Shown: positions 26,454-35,485 of the stretch, one piece after another
Layout: each line of letters begins with the position of its first letter
Numbering within the stretch: position 1 is the first letter of the stretch
Source: JL08 sp039969355
Lineage (GTDB): Bacteria; Pseudomonadota; Alphaproteobacteria; Rhodobacterales; Rhodobacteraceae
Direction: 5' to 3'
DNA: 64,000 nucleotides
Assembly: GCA_039969355.1 (NCBI GenBank)
Contig: JBDVOA010000008.1
Span: 129,454 to 193,453, forward strand
Program-made: the position numbers and the translations under genes
Notes under the pieces: model-generated
Seen by the model: the letters and a program-made list of their open reading frames with translations, nothing else
The model's database searches: none
What the model was told of the DNA's origin: nothing

Positions 26454-26481
26454 GCTCTGCAACAATCCTTAGAGCTTTTTT
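26454..26481 (+). terminator. weak Rho-independent terminator after apt
   Basis: GCTCT (26454-26458) pairs with AGAGC (26471-26475), followed directly by six T. The stem is only five pairs with a 12-base loop. It lies 186 bases after apt, just before the convergent oxidase gene ends. Confidence 0.35.
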
Positions 26482-26485
26482 CTTG

Positions 26486-27901
26486 TTAACCTCTTAGCAC
26501 CGCCCCGGGGTTCATGATGCCCTTTGGGTCCAGCGTAGCCTTGATCGCCCGCATCGTGGCGAACTTGACTGGGTCGCTGTAGCGTTCCAAATCTTCTACT
26601 TTTGCGCGACCGATGCCATGCTCGGCACTGACTGAGCCTTGCAATTCGTTGACGAGATCATGAACGACGCGTTTGATATCGGCGCCTTGGCCTTCGAAGT
26701 TTGCGCGAGAATTTGCGGGCATGGGAAACACATTGTAGTGTAAGTTCCCGTCCCCCACATGACCGAAACAGTTGATTCTGAAATCTCCGATCCGCGCGAT
26801 ACGCTGCGCCGCAACCCGGATGAATTCAGGTAACGCACCGAGAGGTACAGAAATGTCATGGCTCGAGATCGACCCGATGCGCTTGTTTGCTTCTGGAATA
26901 TGTTCACGGACCGACCAGAAGTCAGCGCGCTGACTCTGCGATTGGGCAATCACGCCATCCAGAACTAGATTTTCATCGGCGGCGGATTCAAAAAGATTTT
27001 CCAACACTGAAATCGGATCCAGACCTTTCCCCAACCCGACCTCGATCAGGACCGACCACTCTGGTTTTTCGGCGAATGGTTGCCTCACGTGTGGCAACGT
27101 TTCGCCCAGAAACTCCAAGCCCTGTCGGTGGATCAGTTCGAATGCGCTGATCCCTTCCCCCATTTGCGTTCTCGCCAACGTCAATAGTGCAAGTGCGGCC
27201 TGCGGCGATTGAACGACCATCAGCGCGGTGCCCGACCCATAGGAGCGTGGCGAAAGCTTAAGCGCGGCTGCAGTTATGATACCCAACGTTCCTTCTGAAC
27301 CAATCAGCAGATTGCGTAGATCATATCCTGTGTTGTCTTTGCGCAGCCGTGTCAGGCCATTCCATATTGTCCCGTTGGGCATTACGGCCTCAATTCCAAG
27401 ACACAAATCCCTGGCGTTGCCGTACCGCAGAACATTCACGCCACCTGCATTTGTTGCCAGGTTTCCGCCGATGCGCGCAGAACCCTCAGCTGCAAGAGAC
27501 AGAGGGAACAAACGGTCTTCCTGTTCCGCAGCACTCTGCACATCGGCCAGGATGACGCCTGCCTCCGCGATCAATACGTTCTCGGCAGGGTAGATCGCTC
27601 GCAGCTTGTTCATCCGTTCCAATGAAACGATGACGGGCGCAGGTAGATCCGGAGCGATCTGGCCCCCGACCAATCCGGTACCTCCGCCGTAGGGAATCAC
27701 CCCAACCCTTGCCTGAGCGGCGGCGCCTACAATTGCCGCAACTTGTTCTGCGGAACTGGGTACCAAAACCAAACCGGCCTGACCTTTGTATTTCCCACGC
27801 GGCTCCTCAAGATAACGTGGTTCGAGATCACGAAACACATCCGGCGGTAACAGGTTGTGCAAGTGAGTGGTAAAGGTCTCGTCAACAGGCGTAAGGCTCA
27901 T
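26486..27901 (-). CDS. FAD-binding oxidoreductase (GlcD / D-lactate dehydrogenase type)
   Basis: A 471-residue flavoprotein of the FAD-linked oxidase family. The PP-loop region reads PYGGGTGLVGG, and the later GSEGTLGIITAAALKL and NCFGHVGDGNLHYN, SAEHGIGRAK segments are the substrate and metal side of the D-lactate / D-2-hydroxyglutarate dehydrogenase branch. It oxidises a D-2-hydroxyacid to a 2-oxoacid and passes electrons to quinone or an electron-transfer protein. No glcE or glcF partner is nearby, so a one-subunit enzyme is likely. ATG at 27901 is used; the frame is open 11 codons further. Confidence 0.92.
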   Translation of the reverse strand: MSLTPVDETFTTHLHNLLPPDVFRDLEPRYLEEPRGKYKGQAGLVLVPSSAEQVAAIVGAAAQARVGVIPYGGGTGLVGGQIAPDLPAPVIVSLERMNKLRAIYPAENVLIAEAGVILADVQSAAEQEDRLFPLSLAAEGSARIGGNLATNAGGVNVLRYGNARDLCLGIEAVMPNGTIWNGLTRLRKDNTGYDLRNLLIGSEGTLGIITAAALKLSPRSYGSGTALMVVQSPQAALALLTLARTQMGEGISAFELIHRQGLEFLGETLPHVRQPFAEKPEWSVLIEVGLGKGLDPISVLENLFESAADENLVLDGVIAQSQSQRADFWSVREHIPEANKRIGSISSHDISVPLGALPEFIRVAAQRIARIGDFRINCFGHVGDGNLHYNVFPMPANSRANFEGQGADIKRVVHDLVNELQGSVSAEHGIGRAKVEDLERYSDPVKFATMRAIKATLDPKGIMNPGAVLRG

Positions 27902-27940
27902 GCTTCGTTCAAACCTTGAAGCCCGGCAAAACACAAGTCG

Positions 27941-28762
27941 CTATTGTACGACGTTCAACCACTGCGGTTGCAGTACAACGACCGTTGGACGATCCGGCAG
28001 ATTGCGCAGCGAAACTTCGAGTGAGGGTCCGTTTGGGCGGTTAATCGCAAACTCATCCGCCATGCCTGCAACGAAGACTTCCAGTGTACCCCGCCCAAAC
28101 CAGTGCATCGGAATGACCATTGAAGACTTTAGTCGCTTGAGCACCCGTGTCATCGTTGGCAAGTCCAGCGTGTTCCCTCCGTCCACGGGTGCCATCACCA
28201 CATCCAGCCGCCCTATAGCGGCATATTGGGACTCGTTCGGCTCATGATGCAGATGACCCAGATGACCAATGCACAACCCGGCGACTTCAAAAATAAAAAT
28301 CGAGTTGCCGCGATCTTCTGTACCGCCATATTGCGAGCGGATATCAGTTGACACATTCCGCACCAGCATTTCACCGAGATCCAGATTGTGCTCAATCCCT
28401 TTGCCGAACTCGCCCCATCCCGGCAGGACATGAGGAATGGCGGGGTCAGGGAATGCCGTCCAATGGGTGTCATGTGCGTGGTTCATTGTGACGACATCCG
28501 GGATCAGCGGTGCTGTCCCGATGAAACCAGTGAAATCTGTGATCGCGTTTATTCCACCTTCAGTTTGGATCAGGAAACTGGCGTGCGCGATATAGTGCAA
28601 ACGCACTGAAAATTCTGGCACCGGGTCCGCGTAGCTTGCTTTTTGAATGAATTCCAATCCGGGGGCGGCATCAGCGATAGCGATGCAATGACTCGGGCGG
28701 CGGTCCTGCGCGGCTAAAGGGCCAGCGATCAAAACCAAAACGAGAACGGCGAGTTTGAGCAT
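27941..28762 (-). CDS. exported MBL-fold metallo-hydrolase
   Basis: A 273-residue protein. A Sec signal peptide covers about residues 1-18 (hydrophobic run ending GPLAAQ). The mature part is a metallo-beta-lactamase fold of the UlaG-like type: an ITDFTG strand-end Asp, then NHAHDTHW as the first metal motif, GHLGHLHHE, APVDGGNT and a late IPMHWFG. The metal motif is H-x-H-D-x-H instead of the usual H-x-H-x-D-H. The substrate is unknown. It lies 39 bases upstream of the FAD oxidase gene on the same strand. Confidence 0.85.
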   Translation of the reverse strand: MLKLAVLVLVLIAGPLAAQDRRPSHCIAIADAAPGLEFIQKASYADPVPEFSVRLHYIAHASFLIQTEGGINAITDFTGFIGTAPLIPDVVTMNHAHDTHWTAFPDPAIPHVLPGWGEFGKGIEHNLDLGEMLVRNVSTDIRSQYGGTEDRGNSIFIFEVAGLCIGHLGHLHHEPNESQYAAIGRLDVVMAPVDGGNTLDLPTMTRVLKRLKSSMVIPMHWFGRGTLEVFVAGMADEFAINRPNGPSLEVSLRNLPDRPTVVVLQPQWLNVVQ

Positions 28763-28963
28763 GCGATGAATGATAGCGCACCGAACACATGGGTCCAGCA
28801 TTTTGAGAAGCTCTTAGGAACAATCAGGCGTTGAATTCGTCAAAGCTGGCAGAGTAATCGTTGCCAATAGACGAAAAACTCGTTCTTTGTTGAGTTTACA
28901 TTCATTGCAGCCGCAGTGAAATACCAAGGTATGTTTGCGATTAATAAGGTTGCCAGCCTGTAT

Positions 28964-29740
28964 CTACACTTTAATGGCACTCATCCGATAGTACGTAAGT
29001 GAAAAGAAGAAGCGCCCCTGATTTGCAAGCTCCACTTGCTCATCAAACCAGTGTTTTGTCTCAGCCTCGGTCATATGATCGTTTTCAGCGGCATAGCGTG
29101 ACATCAGGTGCATCAACATGAACGCGATACCGTCGGGTCGCATCGTTACATCGCAGAATGTAAAAGGTTCGACTTCTATAGCTGCAAATCCGGCGTCTTT
29201 CGTCAGTTTGGCCCAATGTGCTGCCACGCGGGCCTCTGTGTAGTGATGATCCCAAGCAGTCTGAATGCGCCGCATTCGATCTTTATCTTCAGAGAACCAG
29301 TCTAGTGTCCTGCAACCCGTATCCACCGCGACAAATCTACCACCTTCACGCAGAACTCGCTGTGCTTCACGAACAGCGGATGGAATATCTGATAGATATT
29401 CAAGTACCTGCACAGCAACAGCCTTGTCGGCTTCACCGTCTTGCAACGGCAGCGCATCGGCTAATCCATCTTTGATTTGTACCGACGGATATGCTGCACA
29501 GCGCACTGAGGCCGGAGCACGCATATCTTCACTGGGATCAACTCCGATGACTTGCCCCGTCTGTCCAATGGCACGCGCGATTTCTTGGGTCAGAAGTCCA
29601 TTCCCGCAACCGATATCAACCACTTTGTCACCTTCGGAAAGGTGGAGCGCATCAAATGCCTCGCGCCTTCGTCGAGTTACGTCACCACCTTGGTAAGCGA
29701 TCTCCAGCAGCTTTGTCGTTTCCTGATCAAACTTAAGCAT
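28964..29740 (-). CDS. class I SAM-dependent methyltransferase
   Basis: A 258-residue methyltransferase. Motif I is VVDIGCGNGLLTQE near residue 40, the acidic end of strand 2 is VIGVDPS, and motif post-I/II follow (AVAVQVLEYLSD). The substrate is not evident; the layout is like UbiE/arsenite-type enzymes, but the Cys pattern of arsenite methyltransferases is missing. A long inverted repeat begins 12 bases upstream of the start and would be within its leader or operator. Confidence 0.9.
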   Translation of the reverse strand: MLKFDQETTKLLEIAYQGGDVTRRRREAFDALHLSEGDKVVDIGCGNGLLTQEIARAIGQTGQVIGVDPSEDMRAPASVRCAAYPSVQIKDGLADALPLQDGEADKAVAVQVLEYLSDIPSAVREAQRVLREGGRFVAVDTGCRTLDWFSEDKDRMRRIQTAWDHHYTEARVAAHWAKLTKDAGFAAIEVEPFTFCDVTMRPDGIAFMLMHLMSRYAAENDHMTEAETKHWFDEQVELANQGRFFFSLTYYRMSAIKV

Positions 29741-29752
29741 GACTGACCTCTA

Positions 29753-29805
29753 GCACTTGTATGTCGCCTGAAATCGAAATTAACTAACACCAAACATACA
29801 AGTGC
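29753..29805. repeat. 12-bp perfect inverted repeat, 29-bp spacer, before methyltransferase
   Basis: GCACTTGTATGT at 29753-29764 is the exact reverse complement of ACATACAAGTGC at 29794-29805. The structure ends 12 bases upstream of the methyltransferase ATG, so it could be a double operator or a leader hairpin. I see no target duplication or transposon gene. Confidence 0.85.
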
Positions 29806-29876
29806 ATAACAGCAATATGAAGTTTGGGCACGAAGCACTCATCTTCCGGGCTCTTCTGCGTCCTAATGCTTCGCAC

Positions 29877-30461
29877 CTATCCTGCCTCGGTCTTACCTCG
29901 TCTGTCACTCCTCAATGAGGCGTACAACACGTGAGTCCGCCAGCGCCCAGCGATCTGCAAATAAGACTGCGCGACACCTTCGTATTTGAAGCCGCTTCGT
30001 TCAAGCAAACCTCGCGAGGCTGCGTTTTCCGGCAAGCACGCAGCCTCGACACGGCTGAGTTCCATGCGAGTGAAAGCATGATGCACCACGGCCATGATGG
30101 CTTCGCGCATATACCCTTGACGCACAAACGGTTGCCCGGTCCAATACCCCAGCGTTCCGGCCTGCGCGGGACCGCGGCGGATGTTGTCCAGCGTAATGGC
30201 CCCCATCAGCGACTGGTCCTCGCGTCGTATCAAGAATAGCGGCATTGCCGATCCATTCGATATCGACCGCTGAGCCCAATAAACGCGATTAGTAAAAGCT
30301 TTGCGCGTGAGGTGATCCACTGCCCAGCTTGGTTCCCATTTGGTCAGGAACGCTTCGCTATCGCGCCGCAAACTGGTCCATGCCCGAAAATCCGAATGTA
30401 TGGGCGAGCGGAGCGTCATGCGTTCCGTTTCGATTTTGAGCTTTCGTTTGCTCAGCAGCAT
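29877..30461 (-). CDS. RimJ-like GNAT acetyltransferase
   Basis: A 194-residue GNAT of the RimJ/RimL type (Acetyltransf_3). IETERMTLRSP near the start, GYWTGQPFVRQGYMREAI in the acetyl-CoA loop and ENAASRGLLERSGF in the C-terminal half are typical. These enzymes acetylate the N-terminus of ribosomal or other proteins; the target here is unknown. Its ATG shares one base with the peptidase stop (TGATG), so it is the last gene of the long thrC-side transcript. Confidence 0.92.
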   Translation of the reverse strand: MLLSKRKLKIETERMTLRSPIHSDFRAWTSLRRDSEAFLTKWEPSWAVDHLTRKAFTNRVYWAQRSISNGSAMPLFLIRREDQSLMGAITLDNIRRGPAQAGTLGYWTGQPFVRQGYMREAIMAVVHHAFTRMELSRVEAACLPENAASRGLLERSGFKYEGVAQSYLQIAGRWRTHVLYASLRSDRRGKTEAG

Positions 30462-31723
30462 CAGGCTGCGCGCCGGCCCTGCAACCGCACCAAATCAGGC
30501 GCATCCGCAACCGGCCCATATAGCGCCAGCGCAGCAGGGGCTTGGGTGGCCATATGCCCTGCGAAATCCCGCACATCACCGGTTGTGACAGCATCGATGC
30601 GTTGAACGACCTCATCGAGATCAGGCACGCGATCCCAAATCTGCACCATACGCGCAATCCGCTCAGCCCGATTGGACGGGCTTTCCAGGCCCATCAGCAT
30701 GCCCGCTTTCATCTGGGCACGCGCCCGCGCAACCTCGGCGGGGCTCATGTCATCAGCTGCGCGCTTCATCTCGTCAATCGTAACTTCGGCCAACTCTCCG
30801 ACCTGGGCGGCGCTGGTGCCTGCATATATCGTGGTCATGCCGGTATCGGCATATGCCCCGGCCTGAGCAAATATAGTGTAGCACAAGCCACGGTTTTCCC
30901 GAACCTCCTGAAACAGACGCGATGACATGCCCCCCCCAATGGTGCTGGCATAAATCTGGGCGACATAGATCGCTTCGTCCCGATAACCGGGGCTTTCAAA
31001 TGCTAGCGCGAAATGCGCTTGTTCAAGGTCCTTGGCTTGGCGCACCTCACCACCTGCGAATGCCGCGGGGGTGATATCAAAAGCCGGAGTCGGCGTCAGA
31101 TGGCCAAACAGCTTCTCCGCCTCTCGCACCAATGCCTCGTGGTCAATGGCGCCGGCGGCAGACAGAATCATTTGGTCCGGTCCGTAATGTTCGGCAACAA
31201 ATCCAGACAGATCCTCGCGTGTGAAGGCACCTACACGCTCGGACGGCCCCAGGATCGTTCGGCCGATAGGCTGACCCGGGTAGGCCTTTTCCTGCAACCA
31301 GTCAAAGATCACATCGTCCGGCGTATCTAATGCCTGACCGATTTCCTGCAAGATAACACCGCGTTCGATTTCGATCTCACCGGGTTCGAAAATCGGGTTG
31401 AGAATAATGTCGGAGATAACATCAAGCGCGAGTGGCACATCGCTTGCCAATACGCGGGCGTAATAAGCAGTCACTTCGCGACTCGTGTAGGCGTTGATGT
31501 AGCCGCCTACATCTTCGATTGATTCCGCAATCTGCAAGGCCGTGCGCCGTTTGGTGCCTTTGAACGCCATGTGTTCAAGAAAATGCGCGATACCATTCTG
31601 TTCAGGACGTTCGTGACGGCCACCCGCTGTCACCCAAATTCCTATCGAAGCCGATTGCAACCCGGGCATATGTTCCGTCACGACGCGAAAGCCGTTGGCC
31701 AGTTTGTGGTATTTTACGGTCAC
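30461..31723 (-). CDS. M16 family zinc metallopeptidase
   Basis: A 420-residue peptidase resembling mitochondrial processing peptidase. The inverted zinc motif is HFLEHMAFKGT, with the distal Glu about 75 residues on (EIERGVILQEIGQ). A YGPDQMILSAAGA segment and a second, inactive-like half complete the M16B fold. It cleaves peptides; the natural substrates are unknown. Its start overlaps the threonine synthase stop by four bases, an arrangement common in Rhodobacterales. Confidence 0.94.
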   Translation of the reverse strand: MTVKYHKLANGFRVVTEHMPGLQSASIGIWVTAGGRHERPEQNGIAHFLEHMAFKGTKRRTALQIAESIEDVGGYINAYTSREVTAYYARVLASDVPLALDVISDIILNPIFEPGEIEIERGVILQEIGQALDTPDDVIFDWLQEKAYPGQPIGRTILGPSERVGAFTREDLSGFVAEHYGPDQMILSAAGAIDHEALVREAEKLFGHLTPTPAFDITPAAFAGGEVRQAKDLEQAHFALAFESPGYRDEAIYVAQIYASTIGGGMSSRLFQEVRENRGLCYTIFAQAGAYADTGMTTIYAGTSAAQVGELAEVTIDEMKRAADDMSPAEVARARAQMKAGMLMGLESPSNRAERIARMVQIWDRVPDLDEVVQRIDAVTTGDVRDFAGHMATQAPAALALYGPVADAPDLVRLQGRRAA

Positions 31724-33111
31724 TTTGTAATGTTTTCCCTGACAAAACTCTCTAATTCGGCCAGATCGTTACCCATCCGGCTGACGCGCTCGGGCCTCTC
31801 ATACAGGTCAGACATGCGGGGGGGAAGAGGCGGACGCAATCCCGTTGCCGCTTCTACCGCATCGGGGAACTTCGCTGGATGTGCGGTAGCAAGTGTGACC
31901 ATCGGAATTGGCCCTTCGACCTGCTCGCGTGCAACCTTCACACCAACCGCAGAATGCGGGCACAACACCTCACCACTGCGGTTCAGTTCTGATGCTATCG
32001 CTGCTGATGTCTCTTCTTCGGATGCCCGCCCTGACACAAAGGTCTCCTGCAACATCTGCATAGCCCCTTGGCTGACGTCAAAACCACCTTTGGTTTTCAA
32101 TTCGTCCATCAGTTGGCCAACGGCATTGCCATCGCGTCCATAGGCATCAAATAATGCGCGTTCAAAGTTCGAACTGACCTGAATATCCATCGACGGGCTA
32201 ATCGAGGGACGAACGCCATCAGTATGATAACCCTGCCCTGACAAACAGCGGTGAAGGATGTCGTTCTGATTGGTGGCGACAATCAATTGATCAATCGGCA
32301 GGCCCATCCTTTTAGCGATATACCCGGCAAAAATATCGCCAAAATTACCAGTCGGCACGGTAAAGCTGACCTTCCGATGCGGGGTCCCCAGACTGACCGC
32401 CGACGAGAAGTAATAGACTACCTGAGCCAGCACCCTGCCCCAGTTAATTGAATTGACCCCCGCCAGCTTGACCTCATCGCGAAACTCAAAATCGTTGAAC
32501 ATGTCCTTCAGGCGACCCTGACAATCGTCAAAGTCACCATCCATTGCCATGGCATGTACATTTGACTCGACCGGTGTGGTCATTTGTCTGCGCTGCACTT
32601 CCGACACCCGACCATGAGGATAGAGAATAAACACATCAACAACGTCCAGACCCCGGAAAGCCTCAATTGCGGCCGACCCGGTATCGCCACTGGTTGCCCC
32701 TACGATTGTGACCCTGTCGCCGCGACGCGCCAATGCGGTCTGGAACATCTGCCCGATCAATTGCATGGCAAAGTCTTTGAAAGCCAATGTCGGTCCGTGG
32801 AACAACTCCAACAAGAAATGCCCCGAGTCGAGTTGCACCAAAGGAGCGCGCGCAACATGGCCAAATTCGGCATAGCTGCGTTCGATAATGTCGCCAAATT
32901 CTGCGTCGGTGAAGGTATCACCGACAAAGGGGCGCATGATACGAAAGGCTGTCTCTTCATAGCTGAGACCGACAAGCGCCGCGATGTCGCCTTGGCTGAG
33001 CCGAGGCACGTTTTCCGGGACGTAAAGACCTCCGTCGCGCGCAAGCCCGGTCAGCATTGCTTCCTCAAAACTCAAGACAGGGGCATTTCCACGGGTGGAG
33101 ATATAGCGCAA
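31720..33111 (-). CDS. thrC: threonine synthase
   Basis: A 463-residue PLP enzyme. The family opening RYISTRG is present, the cofactor lysine is in LAFKDFAMQ, and the phosphate cup GATSGDTGSAA and TGNFGDIFAGYIAK are intact. It turns O-phosphohomoserine into threonine. I take TTG at 33111 as start because it gives the standard first residues and has GAAGG 8 bases upstream, directly after the SURF1 stop. A GTG at 33135 would add eight residues and overlap SURF1 by 20 bases. Confidence 0.95.
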   Translation of the reverse strand: MRYISTRGNAPVLSFEEAMLTGLARDGGLYVPENVPRLSQGDIAALVGLSYEETAFRIMRPFVGDTFTDAEFGDIIERSYAEFGHVARAPLVQLDSGHFLLELFHGPTLAFKDFAMQLIGQMFQTALARRGDRVTIVGATSGDTGSAAIEAFRGLDVVDVFILYPHGRVSEVQRRQMTTPVESNVHAMAMDGDFDDCQGRLKDMFNDFEFRDEVKLAGVNSINWGRVLAQVVYYFSSAVSLGTPHRKVSFTVPTGNFGDIFAGYIAKRMGLPIDQLIVATNQNDILHRCLSGQGYHTDGVRPSISPSMDIQVSSNFERALFDAYGRDGNAVGQLMDELKTKGGFDVSQGAMQMLQETFVSGRASEEETSAAIASELNRSGEVLCPHSAVGVKVAREQVEGPIPMVTLATAHPAKFPDAVEAATGLRPPLPPRMSDLYERPERVSRMGNDLAELESFVRENITK

Positions 33112-33115
33112 CTGT

Positions 33116-33793
33116 TCAGCCTTCGGTTTTTGCACGGGAACCGCGCAGGAAAAATCCGGTCATCACCAGCCAGATGAAAGCCAACGAAAACCACGTGATC
33201 GCATATTGCAAGTGATCGTTGGGAATACCAGCACTGTCGACGGGCAAAGGCGTTACCGACGGGTCGCTTTCCGAAGTTGTGCGTGCAATCAGCAACACGG
33301 GAAGCGTATCAAGAGAAAGGGCCAACGCGGCCACATCGCGGGCGAACCACGTGTTTGTTTCAAGATCGGGTTCAGGTGTATACTTGTCCGTTTCTTTCGG
33401 CCAATGGAGGTTGCCTGTAACTTCAATTGGTCCAATCGATCGCGGCATATCTTTTGCGCTGATTCCTATGAATCCTCGGTCCAGCAAGATGCGCCGCCCG
33501 CCTGGCAAGAGGTATGGTGCAATAATCCGGTATCCGGCCCCAACGTCTTTGATTGAAACCAGTACATGGGCCTCACCCTGCAGTATTTCGCCAGCGGCCA
33601 GTACAGGAAGATATTTGTCAGCCTCAGGATCAGGAGATTGAGGGACGGCGACTGGCGGCGCGGCAATCCGACTATCAATCTGCGCCAGAACGCCGTGCTT
33701 CCACGCCAGCCTTTGCATCTGCCAGACGCCCAGCCCGATCAACACGGCTGCGCCCGCAAGACCGAAAGTCAAAAGAAACAGCCAACTGCGCAT
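33116..33793 (-). CDS. SURF1 family cytochrome oxidase assembly protein
   Basis: A 225-residue inner-membrane protein of the SURF1 family. There is one span at each end (about 7-25 and 195-215) with a periplasmic domain between. GVWQMQRLAWK, GYRIIAPYLLPGGRRILLDRGFI and the late HLQYAITWFSLA are family motifs. It helps insert heme a into subunit I of aa3-type cytochrome c oxidase. It follows ctaE by 115 bases with a terminator between. Confidence 0.94.
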   Translation of the reverse strand: MRSWLFLLTFGLAGAAVLIGLGVWQMQRLAWKHGVLAQIDSRIAAPPVAVPQSPDPEADKYLPVLAAGEILQGEAHVLVSIKDVGAGYRIIAPYLLPGGRRILLDRGFIGISAKDMPRSIGPIEVTGNLHWPKETDKYTPEPDLETNTWFARDVAALALSLDTLPVLLIARTTSESDPSVTPLPVDSAGIPNDHLQYAITWFSLAFIWLVMTGFFLRGSRAKTEG

Positions 33794-33821
33794 CTGTGAT
33801 CTAAGCCCTCACCCGGCAAAA

Positions 33822-33852
33822 GAAAAGCGCGCGAGGATTAAACCCGCGCGCT
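33822..33852 (-). terminator. Rho-independent terminator after ctaE
   Basis: On the reverse strand AGCGCGCG (33852-33845) pairs with CGCGCGCT (33833-33826) over an 11-base loop and is followed by TTTTCTTTT. It lies between ctaE and SURF1. As transcription of SURF1-thrC would otherwise read through from the cta genes, it may attenuate rather than stop it. Confidence 0.75.
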
Positions 33853-33909
33853 CTTGATAGACTGGACTGGGGTACAACAGTTGGAAATCCAACCAATCGC
33901 CGCCAGCAA

Positions 33910-34722
33910 TCAGATCGCCCAGATGCCCCAAATGTAGACGGCGAAGAACAGGAACAGCCAGACAACATCCACAAAGTGCCAATACCAGGCTGCGGCCTCG
34001 AATCCCACGTGCTGTTCAGGCGTGAAGTCGCCTTTCATCGCCCTCACCAGACAGACAATCAGAAAGATCGTGCCGATGATTACGTGAAAACCGTGGAACC
34101 CTGTCGCCATAAAGAAGTTGGAAAAGAACTTATCCTGACCGAATGTCCAGTCTTTGTCGACCAGCAAATGGAAGTATTCGTACGCCTGGACAATCGTAAA
34201 CGCGATGCCCAGTACGATACTCAGCGCCAACCCGGTAATCAGGTCTTTGCGGTTATTTTCGTGCACCAACGCATGGTGTGCCCATGTCACGGCACACCCA
34301 GAGAGCAACAGCAACAGAGTATTGATCAGAGGAAGTTCAAAAGCATTCACCTGATAGAAGACCGGCGGCAGATATTCGCTGCCGAAATAATCTTCCATCG
34401 GATAGATTGCGTGTTTGAAGAACGACCAGAACCACGCCGCAAAAAACATTACTTCGGACATGATGAACAGGATGAAGCCATATCGCAGGCCAATCCGAAC
34501 TACTGGGGTATGATCGCCGATGTGACTTTCATGAACGACTTCAGCCCACCATGCGAACATGACATAGAGGACAAGTACAAAGCCCCCCAAACACAAGAAC
34601 GGCGTCATGCCGTGCATCCACAGTACTGCACCAAACAGCATGGCAAAGCCGCCAATTGCACCAAGAAATGGCCAAATCGAGGGGTGCAGAATGTGATAAT
34701 CGTGGTTCTTAGCGTGTGCCAT
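33910..34722 (-). CDS. ctaE: cytochrome c oxidase subunit III
   Basis: A 270-residue inner-membrane protein with seven spans. WWAEVVHESHIGDHTPVVRIGLRYGF is the subunit III hallmark, as are FFAAWFWSFFKHA and the ATGFHGFHVIIGT and WYWHFVDVVWLFLF segments. It stabilises the catalytic core of the aa3-type oxidase at the end of the respiratory chain. ATG at 34722 follows ctaG by 26 bases. Confidence 0.97.
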   Translation of the reverse strand: MAHAKNHDYHILHPSIWPFLGAIGGFAMLFGAVLWMHGMTPFLCLGGFVLVLYVMFAWWAEVVHESHIGDHTPVVRIGLRYGFILFIMSEVMFFAAWFWSFFKHAIYPMEDYFGSEYLPPVFYQVNAFELPLINTLLLLLSGCAVTWAHHALVHENNRKDLITGLALSIVLGIAFTIVQAYEYFHLLVDKDWTFGQDKFFSNFFMATGFHGFHVIIGTIFLIVCLVRAMKGDFTPEQHVGFEAAAWYWHFVDVVWLFLFFAVYIWGIWAI

Positions 34723-34748
34723 GGTTTATTTGTCCCTCACCTTACGGC

Positions 34749-35324
34749 TTAGTTTAGAGTTGTTTTTGCCTGTGTATCCAGCGCGGCGTAGCCTTCTGGC
34801 AGGTCAATTTCGTAGAATGTATAAGACAGGGTGATCGTATGCACGTATTTTGCGTCAATATCGGTCACAATTTCCGGGTCGACATAGAATGTTACCGGCA
34901 TTTGCACGCGTTCACCCGGTGCCAGTATCTGTTCTTCAAAGCAGAAACAGTCGATTTTGGTGAAAAATCCGCCAGCCTCATAAGGCGCAACATTGTAGCT
35001 CGCCGATCCGGCAACGGGCCGGTCTGTCGGATTGTGAGCCTCATAAAAGGCAAGCCCGGTTTCGCCGATCTTTAGCTTCATTTCGCGTTGTACTGGTTTG
35101 AAATCCCAAGGCATACTTCGCTCTAGAGAGCCATCAAAGCGTACTGTTATGGTCTGATCCAGCACAGTATCCGATTCGGCCTCGGCAACACCAGTCACAC
35201 CGCCAAACCCTGTAACTCGACAAAACCAGTCGTAGAATGGCACCGATACCCATGCTAATGCGCCCATAAAGACAACCAAGGAAACGGTTTGCACAACGGT
35301 CTTTTTGGGCCCCTTCAGTGCCAT
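34749..35324 (-). CDS. ctaG: cytochrome c oxidase assembly protein CtaG (Cox11-type)
   Basis: A 191-residue protein with one N-terminal span (about 12-30) and a periplasmic beta domain. IDCFCFEEQ contains the two cysteines that bind copper, and PVTFYVDPEI and THTLSYTFY-like segments close the Cox11 domain. It delivers copper to the CuB centre of subunit I. The ATG overlaps the stop of the small gene before it (TGATG). Confidence 0.96.
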   Translation of the reverse strand: MALKGPKKTVVQTVSLVVFMGALAWVSVPFYDWFCRVTGFGGVTGVAEAESDTVLDQTITVRFDGSLERSMPWDFKPVQREMKLKIGETGLAFYEAHNPTDRPVAGSASYNVAPYEAGGFFTKIDCFCFEEQILAPGERVQMPVTFYVDPEIVTDIDAKYVHTITLSYTFYEIDLPEGYAALDTQAKTTLN

Positions 35325-35485
35325 CAGTTTTGTGCCTCTATTTTTGGTAGTTCAAAATCGCCGCGCGTCACCTTCACAAAAGTCAGTCCGAATATCACAC
35401 CGATGAACCCCAGCAGTACAAGAGCAACACCTAGGTTGCGACCAAAACGCCGTTTGTGGATTTCATGCTCGTGATTAAAGCTCAT
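35324..35485 (-). CDS. small membrane protein of the cta operon (CoxF-like)
   Basis: A 53-residue protein beginning MSFNHEHEIHKRRFGRN and followed by one hydrophobic span (about 18-38). Small genes like this stand between ctaB and ctaG in many alphaproteobacteria and are often named coxF; they are thought to aid oxidase assembly. The ATG at 35485 overlaps the ctaB stop (ATGA), and the stop overlaps the ctaG start, which settles the limits. The frame is open further upstream inside ctaB, but that is a shadow. Confidence 0.85.
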   Translation of the reverse strand: MSFNHEHEIHKRRFGRNLGVALVLLGFIGVIFGLTFVKVTRGDFELPKIEAQN

